Shown: piece after piece, positions 13,511 to 20,962 of the stretch | Layout: every line of letters starts with the position of its first letter | Position numbering within the stretch: the stretch's first letter is position 1 | Assembly (NCBI GenBank): GCA_949358305.1 | Contig: OX442320.1 | Coordinates: forward strand, 64,501 to 128,500 | Source: Strigamia acuminata | Taxonomy: Eukaryota; Arthropoda; Chilopoda; Geophilomorpha; Linotaeniidae | Length of the DNA: 64,000 nt | Direction: 5' to 3' | The notes under the pieces: model-generated | Databases searched by the model: none | Told to the model about the DNA's origin: nothing | The model's input: the letters and a program-made list of their open reading frames with translations, nothing else | Translations under genes and position numbers: made by a program

Positions 13511-15334
13511 CAAAAGTCTATTCTCCCAAATGATTGCTTGGATGTTTCTAAAACTTACATTGGAGCCTTCTACTAAGGTTTAAACACTATTTCTGAACAT
13601 TCAGAGACATTAGTCTTGTGGTGTTTGTGCTAAGTCAACCGTGATGAGATCAAAAGTCTATTCTCCCAAATCATTGCTTGGATGTTTCTAAAACTTACAT
13701 TGGAGCCTTCTACTAAGGTTTAAACACTATTTCTGAACATTCAGAGACATTGGTCTTGTGGTGTTTGTGCTAAGTCAACTGTGATGAGATCAAAAGTCTA
13801 TTCTCCCAAATCATTGCTTGGATGTTTCTAAAACTTACATTGGAGCCTTCTACTAAGGTTTAAACACTATTTCTGAACATTCAGAGACATTGGTCTTGTG
13901 GTGTTTGTGCTAAGTCAACTATGATGAGATCAAAAGTCTATTCTCCCAAATGATTGCTTGGATGTTTCTAAAACTTACATTGGAGCCTTCTACTAAGGTT
14001 TAAACACTATTTCTGAACATTCAGAGACATTAGTCTTGTGGTGTTTGTGCTAAGTTAACTGTGATGAGATCAAAAGTCTATTCTCGCAAATCATTGCTTG
14101 GATGTTGCTAAAACTTCCCTTGAAGTCTTCTACTAAGGTTTAAACACTATTTCTGAACATTCAGAGACATTGGTCTTGTGGTGTTTGTGCTAAGTCAACT
14201 GTGATGAGATCAAAAGTCTATTCTCCCAAATCATTGCTTGGATGTTTCTAAAACTTACATTGGAGCCTTCTACTAAGGTTTAAACACTATTTCTGAACAT
14301 TCAGAGACATTGGTCTTGTGGTGTTTGTGCTAAGTCAACTGTGATGAGATCAAAAGTCTATTCTCCCAAATCATTGCTTGGATGTTTCTAAAACTTACAT
14401 TGGAGCCTTCTACTAAGGTTTAAACACTATTTCTGAACATTCAGAGACATTGATCTTGTGGTCTTTGTGCTAAGTCAACTGCAATGTGAAATAAGCTCAA
14501 AATTTTTTTTTCAAAATTTATTGCTTGGATGTTGCTAAAACTTACATTGAAGGCTTCTACTAAGGTTTAAACACTATTTCTGAACATTCAGAGACATTGG
14601 TCTTGTGGTGTTTGTGCTAAGTCAACTGTGATGAGATCAAAAGTCTATTCTCCCAAATCATTGCTTGGATGTTTCTAAAACTTACATTGGAGCCTTCTAC
14701 TAAGGTTTAAACACTATTTCTGAACATTCAGAGACATTGGTCTTGTGGTGTTTGTGCTAAGTCAACTGTGATGAGATCAAAAGTCTATTCTCCCAAATCA
14801 TTGCTTGGATGTTTCTAAAACTTACATTGGAGCCTTCTACTAAGGTTTAAACACTATTTCTGAACATTCAGAGACATTGATCTTGTGGTCTTTGTGCTAA
14901 GTCAACTGCAATGTGAAATAAGCTCAAAATTTTTTTTTCAAAATTTATTGCTTGGATGTTGCTAAAACTTACATTGAAGGCTTCTACTAAGGTTTAAACA
15001 CTATTTCTGAACATTCAGAGACATTGGTCTTGTGGTGTTTGTGCTAAGTCAACTGTGATGAGATCAAAAGTCTATTCTCCCAAATCATTGCTTGGATGTT
15101 TCTAAAACTTACATTGGAGCCTTCTACTAAGGTTTAAACACTATTTCTGAACATTCAGAGACATTGGTCTTGTGGTGTTTGTGCTAAGTCAACTATGATG
15201 AGATCAAAAGTCTATTCTCCCAAATGATTGCTTGGATGTTTCTAAAACTTCTCTTGAAGTCTTCTACTAAGGTTTAAACACTATTTCTGAACATTCAGAG
15301 ACATTGGTCTTGTGGTGTTTGTGCTAAGTCAACT

Positions 15335-15338
15335 GCGA
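15335..15338. repeat. Target-site duplication, left side of element 1 (GCGA)
   Basis: The satellite reads AACTGCGA and then the LTR begins with TGTTGC. The same GCGA follows the right LTR at 24422-24425, and removing the element restores the type D sequence ACTGCGATGTGAAATG. A 4-bp duplication fits BEL/Pao elements (usually 4-6 bp). The element also has AGCGA just before its 3' LTR, so the left GCGA could in principle be element-derived. Confidence 0.85.
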
Positions 15339-16892
15339 TGTTGCGAGCAAGAACGCAACAAAAAGATCTGGAGATTTCACGTTGTTTATCTTCTGAAAGA
15401 AAGAAAAGGCTTTTTTAATTTTGTTGTCAAGTTTGAATAGATTTTTAACACATATCTGACATGTCCAGTTGGTTTGCTGCTTTGTTGACACGATCCTGGA
15501 AGTTCAAGGGGGTTGCCACTTCGCCTGCCACACCTGGAATGTTTGAAAGTTGTGTTTTTAGTCTTTTGTAATTGTTTTATGTGTCTTTTTCACTTTTAGG
15601 TGTTGTTTCTAGTATTTGTAAGTTCTCTCCCGTTTCCAGTTCACTTGCGAGGGAGATAGTCGTGCACCGGCAAGATGGCCGCCATAGCGCAAGTGAACTG
15701 GGAGACGGGAAGAACCTGAAATAAGCACAATTACAGTTTTAGTGCTTGTTTTGCTTGTGATTTAATTTATACTAACTTGTATTGGTGTTTAAGGAACTCC
15801 ACAGGTGTCCTGGGTCGCTGGATGAACGTTGGACATCGTTTGTGAGCGTTCGGGAGCGTCGGGCGTGAGCGCACGCCTTGCGACGCCTCTCGTGGTCGTG
15901 TGGGTCCTGCAAATGAGTTGAATTGGTCGGGTTTCAATGTCCAAGCACTGGGAAAGTTGTACTGACCGTTCTAGGACGCAGATCCATCGTTGAGAAGGCC
16001 TGTGAGTCGCTTGCGACCTTGTTTGGCTCCATTCACGTCATTTTAGCAGTTGCATGGTCGCCATCTTGGATTTGGTGCTGCACTGGTGCCCTGTTATTAT
16101 TTAGTTTGGGGTTTTAATGAAACCTGGACATAGGGAATATATACTAGTTATTGTTTGTATAAATTACCAATATTAAGAGTTATTAATCTAAGCCTTTACC
16201 TTTGTTATTGCATGGTTGTAAAGGGGTTAAAACTGTGACACGTTGCGCCCTCTGTTGGTGGTGATTGGGTTTGGGCTAAGCATTGTGTTTTGAGTGTAAT
16301 TAATGTTAGTTTTAGCCTTTGAATTATCTGTTAAGTTTAAGTGAAGTGCTGTTTGCACAGGTCATAATGTTATCAAGGAGTTAGGTTAAGTTTTGCCTTT
16401 ACTTATGTTAAGTTTGACATCTGTTGTAGAAATACGGAAACCTTGTTGGCACTATTGTTATTATGCAAATCTGTATTGTTTGGTCACTGATATTTATTGT
16501 AAGCAGGTGACCAGTTGTTGTGTGGTTGCTAAAGAAGCAATCAGTTGTTACTTGTTGTTAAGATTAAAAAGTTGATGTGTTTTCACTCCTGCTTTGAACA
16601 TTCTTTTCTGATCTTATTTCCTACTCAGGGAAATATGCAAATGAGTGAGTAGAAAGCTTTGCATGCTCTCCTCCTCACTGGAGGCACAAGGTTTTCCCCA
16701 GTATCCAGAGAGCTTCCTTTATCATTTTCAACTGAATGCAGTTAGGCCTGATTTCTCATGATGCAGTTAGGCCTAGAGTTTGGGCTGAGAGGTCAACTTG
16801 TTTCATCAACCACTATACAGTCTCGGGCGGTCTCCAGAGTTTACAGACCAATTCGCCAGTATTCCTTGTGAGAGCCAAGGTTGTTTGCTACA
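15339..16892 (+). repeat. Element 1 5' LTR (1554 bp)
   Basis: Direct repeat of 22899-24421, starting TGTTGCG and ending GCTACA (TG...CA). The first 22 bases form a hairpin, TGTTGCG with CGCAACA. Visible candidate signals: TATAAAT at 16158-16164, a variant poly(A) signal ATTAAA at 16563-16568 followed by a GT-rich stretch, GCCATCTT (YY1/Pho-like) at 16060-16067, AAGATGGCC near 15673, and two octamers ATGCAAAT at 16463-16470 and 16635-16642. The U3/R/U5 limits cannot be fixed from sequence alone. Small frames inside (for example 15923-16117) repeat in both LTRs and look incidental. Confidence 0.95.
15622..15715. other. Large imperfect inverted repeat in element 1 LTR
   Basis: Two 28-base arms (15622-15649 and 15688-15715) are reverse complements apart from a few mismatches and one slip; the inner CAGTTCACTTGCG part pairs perfectly. 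The 38-base loop holds the CAAGATGGCCGCCAT sequence. An identical copy is in the 3' LTR at 23182-23275. It could fold in RNA or act as a dyad protein site; its function is unknown. Confidence 0.8.
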
Positions 16893-16906
16893 GGGAGCTG
16901 AGTTTT

Positions 16907-16930
16907 TGGTACCGTGATTCCAGGATTTCG
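16907..16930 (+). other. Candidate primer-binding site, element 1
   Basis: TGGTACCGTGATTCCAGG plus GATTTCG begins 14 nt after the LTR end, preceded by a T run. The opening TGG pairs with the CCA end of a tRNA. The same pattern (TGGT, CC, CCAGGATT, CG) sits after the 5' LTR of elements 2 and 3. I could not name the tRNA, and the spacing from the LTR is larger than the usual few bases. Confidence 0.5.
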
Positions 16931-17355
16931 TGCACGTTTGCGCAGCGTGTGCGTTTCAGTGGTCATTTGGGCGTTCAGCAAGTGGCTCAAGTGGTTTGGT
17001 GCGCGCCAGTTGGTTCGTCTTGTGCGGTTGGTTCCGCGAGCGTCCGGCATCAAGTGCGCACGCCAGAGAGTCATGTGAGAGCGGCCATGGACATCCTGAG
17101 TCTGCCAAGTCATTCACAACGCAATGTGCAAGTTGATCAGTTGCTGCCATTTGAAAGAAGAAGATCATTTAGTTGATTAAAGTGGTTTTGGTTGGGTTTT
17201 TATTGGGATTACTTGATGTGCCCTCTCAGGGGGGAGGGGAAGTGTGTTTTTTCGCATTTAAGTAGCAATTTAAGTTTGTCTCGCTCTAGATAACTGCACA
17301 AGCAGGAGAGCACAGTTTAGAAGTAGTTAACAGGAAATAGTCTACTTTAGAGTTC

Positions 17356-17452
17356 AGGAAATTTTTGGGTGTTGCATCACTCAATTTCCTCAGCATAGAA
17401 AAGTTTAGCACCAGTTAAGAGAATTTTTGAGTGTTGTGTCACTCAGTTCTTT
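17356..17452 (+). other. Two tandem imperfect hairpins in the element 1 leader
   Basis: 17356-17390 and 17417-17452 are diverged copies of one another. Each folds: the first with AGGAAATT/AATTTCCT outside and GGGTG/CACTC inside, the second with GAGAA/TTCTT outside and GAGTG/CACTC inside. Pairing is kept, with G-T wobbles, although the arms have changed between copies. The position between primer-binding site and gag fits a packaging or dimerisation signal, which is inference. Confidence 0.6.
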
Positions 17453-17572
17453 AGTTTAGCAGTTAGTGTATTTGGTCACTGTTTGGCCAACTGGTATTTG
17501 TGTTTTGTCTGGTGTGTGTCTTTGGTTTTTGGCTGATTGATTGTCTTCACTTTCTGCCATTCCAGGTTTGAC

Positions 17573-20500
17573 ATGGCTACAGGAGGTGGATCAAGGTCAG
17601 GATCAGGGAGAACGACGCCAACAACGGTTGAGCAACAACCGCCAGAGGAAATGGACGTGTTGGCTGGTAGATTCACGACGATTGGAATCTCCTTGGATGC
17701 GGTTTTGAGAAAATCTTTGACCTTAAAAGACACAGGAGAGTTGGAAGCCATAGAAATGGTCGCCGATGAAAAGATCATAAAAATGATTAACGACCTGAAC
17801 ACTATGCAGCCAAAGCTGACAAGGGAGCAGTATTTAGGATATCTAAGGGAAATCGAAGAGTTAGAGACACCGATTTCAGTTCTTAAAAGCAGAACACAGA
17901 TGTCCAAGAAGCACATGACTCATTGGTCAGCTAACCCGGCAAATGCTTCAGCGTCAATGACCAATACGTCCCAGGGTTCGATTTTGAACCAGACCTTGTC
18001 ACAGTCGACAAGAAGGCATAATAATGCAAAGCTTCCTAAGTTGGAAATGCAGAAATTTAATGGAGATGTGACGACATTCCGTCCCTTCCTAAGCAGCTTT
18101 GACTCGGCGGTCCACAGCAACCTTGATTTATCAGAAATTGAGAAGTTGCAATACTTGCAGTCGCTGTGTACGGGAGAAGCCGCCATGCTGATCTCTGCAT
18201 TCCCTTTAGTGGATGGTAATTACAATTTAGCAAGAGAAGAGTTGGTCCGTTCCTATGGGGACGATGAAGCCCAGAGAGTGGCTCTGGTCAAGTCCATAAG
18301 GGACATGAGACAGGTTGCTGAGTTGCATCCGGTCAAAGCTGTCAGGACACAATTGACCAAGGTGTCCACTGCTATCCGCTTGCTGGAACAGTTGAGCGTT
18401 CCAGTACAGACTGCTGGTCTGCTTCTGGCACCAGACGTGCTGAGAAAATTTCCACCTGCCATGGTAATGAGGTTTTACCAGCAGCAAGGAGCTAAGACCT
18501 CAAATTTAGTGACAATTTTGAATTTCTTTGCGGCTGAAGTTCAGCTCTTAGAGCAAATGGAAGACGTCATGGGAACAGGAGGTCTCGCAACAAAGAAAGA
18601 CAAGTCTGGAAGTTCCGACAAGGATAAAGATCAACGCAAGGGCACAATGTCTACATGCGCTACATCCAAAAGAGCCAAAGAGTCTTCTAGCCCAAAGCTG
18701 ACCGTGGAAAGCGCAATTTGCATTTTTTGCAAAGAAGGCCATGCCAACACCTTCTGTAAAAAAGAAATGAGCGTGGCAGAGAAGTCCACCATAGCCCAAC
18801 AAAACAGACTTTGCTTCAATTGCCTGCAAGAAGGACACAGAGCAATGCGATGTCAGGTTAAAACCAGCTGCAGGACTTGCGGCGGACGACATCACTCGTC
18901 CATCTGCAGGAAATTGAATGCCCAGAGTAGAGGTGGTGTAGAGAAGCCCAAGGACGTGAGTGCAAACGTCTCCTTGGCGATCTCATCAACGCTTCAGTTG
19001 ATGATATTCACAGCGGAGTTAAAAACAAAGTCTGGAGGTTCGCACACGATACGTGGCATGTTAGATCCGGGCAGCCATCGGTCCTACATTTTAAAGAGTG
19101 TAGCCGACCGGATACGGTTGAAGAGTTGTGGGTCGATCGAAGCCACCGCACAACGCCTCAATGAGGAGAAAGCTGGATCGGCGTCTTATGACGTTTATAG
19201 GATACTCCTTCAGTCTAGACACGGAGCCAGAGAGCTCAAGGTGACGGCTTTAAGTGCAAGAAGCCTACCGCATGTGTATGAGATAGCCAGCTCTGATACC
19301 ATTCAGAAGGTTAAAGATTTGGGGTTCGAATTGGCTGAAGACTTACCTTCGACTGCAGGCAATGTTGATATCTTGCTTGGGGTTGATGTTTGGTGGGAAA
19401 TCTGCCTTGACGGACGGAAGCGATTGGATAACCGCTTGGGTTTGGTCAATACCATTTTTGGGTGGGTGTTGTCAGGAGCCGCTGGGTCGACAGATGTCTT
19501 CTCCGAGAGCTCGCGTGACGTTTCTTGCTGCAACACCTGTGAGATTAAGACTGACCGTGACTTGGAAAAGCTTTGGAGTCTGGAGGCTGTTGGAATTACA
19601 GCAGGCGAACGCGATTCAGATTTTGTTCGAGATCGCTTTGAGAAGTCGCACAAGCGAATGGAGGATGGTCGCTACCAGGTTTGCTTGCCCTTCAACGATA
19701 AGATTAGGGCTTTGGAGTCGAACTGGGAGTTGGCTCTGAATCAACTATCACATACGCTTAGGCGAATTGATAGTAACAGCGACCACAAGGAACGTTATAA
19801 CAAAGCCATGTGGGACTACGTCAAAGAAGAGCACGCGGAAGTAGTACCTCTGGCAGAGAGATACAAGAAGACTAGCGTTTATGTTATTCCGCACCATCCA
19901 GTGATCAAGGAGGACCGGGAAACGACCAAGTTCCGTGTCGTTTTCAACGCGTCGTCGGCGAAGAAGGGGCTACCTTCGCTGAACGACTGCCTGTATCCTG
20001 GCCCTTCTTTAAATCCGGATATTGTCCCAGTCATGATCCGTTTTCGCCTTTTCTGTGTAGTGGCGATAGCAGACATTAAGCAGGCTTTCCTGCAAGTGCT
20101 GATTAATCCGGACCATTGCGATTTTTTGCGATTCCTTTGGGTTTCAGAAGAATACTTCCAAGAAGGATATTCTTGGCAGAATTTGTGGGATCATCTGGTC
20201 GTTTTAAGAATGATAGTCGTACCATTCGGGGTGAATTCGTCGCCATTCTTGTTGTGCGCTGTCATCCGCGCGCAAGGGCGATTGTATTTGGTGCTTTTCC
20301 CCAAAGAGGCAGATGCCCTAGACAAGGGCATCTACATGGACGACTTGACATCCGGTGCCGATGGAACCAAAGAGACAGTAAAACACTGTGTCAATCTACG
20401 CAGAATCCTTGACGAGGGAAAGCTGCCTCTCGTCAAGTGGGCAACATCAAAGGCAGAGGTCTTTGACGCACTCAAAGACAAAGATTTCCACATGCGTGCA

Positions 20501-20962
20501 GACAAGTTTGAAGATTTAGGCATTGTCAAAATGCTGGGCATCCTTTGGAGTGTCCAAGACGACACGCTTATGTTCAGGATCCCCACCGGTGTTGAGATCC
20601 CCCGGTCCAGGAGGGGCATTCTGTCATTATTGGCATCAGTCTTCGACCCCTTGGGGTTGATAGCTCCAGTCATTTTGAGGATGAAGATACTCTTGCAGAG
20701 TATGTGGGGTCGCGACATCAGATGGGACGACATTATCTCAGAAGAGAACCGAGAGATAGTGGCCAAATGGTACGCCGATCTTCAGCGCCTCACCGAAGCC
20801 CGGGTGAAGCGTTGGATGGGGACGTACTCGGGCCAAGAGATGGACATTGACGTTTTTTGCGACGCAAGTCCACAGGCGTACGGGTGCGCAATCTACGTTC
20901 GAGCTGCGTCAGGCGCAACCCAACTGCTCTTGAGCAAAAGCAGAATTGCCCCCACCACTTAG
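17573..20962 (+). CDS. Element 1 Gag-Pol, first part: Gag, protease, RT, start of RNase H; ends at in-frame TAG
   Basis: Polyprotein of a BEL/Pao retrotransposon, 1129 residues to the stop. The ATG at 17573 (GACATGG) is chosen as start; the frame is open 12 codons further up but has only a TTG there. Order: BEL-type Gag (DUF1759-like region around the LPKLEMQKFNGD motif); three zinc knuckles at residues about 383-445 (CIFCKEGH, CFNCLQEGH, CRTCGGRHH); aspartic protease with DPGS at residue 498, where most aspartic proteases have D-S/T-G; RT from about residue 774 with the first catalytic Asp in ADIKQAF (834) and YMDD at 921-924; RNase H beginning at DVFCDAS (Asp 1097). The frame is cut by TAG at 20960-20962 inside RNase H, just before its LPRLEL glutamate motif. 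Everything upstream looks intact. Confidence 0.95.
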   Translation: MATGGGSRSGSGRTTPTTVEQQPPEEMDVLAGRFTTIGISLDAVLRKSLTLKDTGELEAIEMVADEKIIKMINDLNTMQPKLTREQYLGYLREIEELETPISVLKSRTQMSKKHMTHWSANPANASASMTNTSQGSILNQTLSQSTRRHNNAKLPKLEMQKFNGDVTTFRPFLSSFDSAVHSNLDLSEIEKLQYLQSLCTGEAAMLISAFPLVDGNYNLAREELVRSYGDDEAQRVALVKSIRDMRQVAELHPVKAVRTQLTKVSTAIRLLEQLSVPVQTAGLLLAPDVLRKFPPAMVMRFYQQQGAKTSNLVTILNFFAAEVQLLEQMEDVMGTGGLATKKDKSGSSDKDKDQRKGTMSTCATSKRAKESSSPKLTVESAICIFCKEGHANTFCKKEMSVAEKSTIAQQNRLCFNCLQEGHRAMRCQVKTSCRTCGGRHHSSICRKLNAQSRGGVEKPKDVSANVSLAISSTLQLMIFTAELKTKSGGSHTIRGMLDPGSHRSYILKSVADRIRLKSCGSIEATAQRLNEEKAGSASYDVYRILLQSRHGARELKVTALSARSLPHVYEIASSDTIQKVKDLGFELAEDLPSTAGNVDILLGVDVWWEICLDGRKRLDNRLGLVNTIFGWVLSGAAGSTDVFSESSRDVSCCNTCEIKTDRDLEKLWSLEAVGITAGERDSDFVRDRFEKSHKRMEDGRYQVCLPFNDKIRALESNWELALNQLSHTLRRIDSNSDHKERYNKAMWDYVKEEHAEVVPLAERYKKTSVYVIPHHPVIKEDRETTKFRVVFNASSAKKGLPSLNDCLYPGPSLNPDIVPVMIRFRLFCVVAIADIKQAFLQVLINPDHCDFLRFLWVSEEYFQEGYSWQNLWDHLVVLRMIVVPFGVNSSPFLLCAVIRAQGRLYLVLFPKEADALDKGIYMDDLTSGADGTKETVKHCVNLRRILDEGKLPLVKWATSKAEVFDALKDKDFHMRADKFEDLGIVKMLGILWSVQDDTLMFRIPTGVEIPRSRRGILSLLASVFDPLGLIAPVILRMKILLQSMWGRDIRWDDIISEENREIVAKWYADLQRLTEARVKRWMGTYSGQEMDIDVFCDASPQAYGCAIYVRAASGATQLLLSKSRIAPTT

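Larger units (their letters stand above)
1..15338. repeat. Satellite array, segment 1 (140/147-bp monomers)
   Basis: Uninterrupted head-to-tail tandem repeat. The basic monomer is 140 bp (first copy 1-140) and a longer relative is 147 bp (first copy 141-287); the two differ mainly in the middle third. Every monomer carries the GGTTTAAACACT block and ends with a TTTCTG / AACATTCAGAG junction. Monomer types follow one another in higher-order groups such as 140-140-140-147 (567 bp, as at 141 to 708). This segment has private variants not seen in the later segments, for example CTTCCCTTGAAG, ACATTAGTC and a 2-bp deletion form (GTGGTTTGTGC). There are no coding frames and no spacers. The last monomer, starting at 15290, is cut by element 1. 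Confidence 0.98.
16893..17572 (+). other. Element 1 untranslated leader
   Basis: Region between the 5' LTR and the gag ATG. It holds the primer-binding candidate near its start, two tandem hairpins (17356-17390 and 17417-17452) and, just before gag, a pyrimidine-rich tract ending in CCAG (AG at 17564-17565) that resembles a 3' splice site. A 146-codon frame (16736-17176) crosses from LTR into the leader but has no recognisable domain and overlaps frames on both strands, so it is not called as a gene. The leader probably carries packaging signals, by analogy with other LTR elements. Confidence 0.75.

Noticed and set aside
1-15338. CRISPR-like array of regularly spaced repeats
   Set aside because: There are no unique spacers between repeats; the monomers are contiguous and 140-147 bp long, which is satellite DNA in a eukaryote.
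15923-16117. Small frames inside LTRs (15923-16117, 16393-16575, 42168-42350, 42509-42700, 54775-54984, 55316-55633 and their partner copies)
   Set aside because: They repeat only because LTRs repeat; they are short and without recognisable domains.
16736-17176. 146-codon plus-strand frame across the element 1 LTR/leader border
   Set aside because: It crosses the LTR end and primer-binding candidate, has overlapping frames on the other strand and no known domain.
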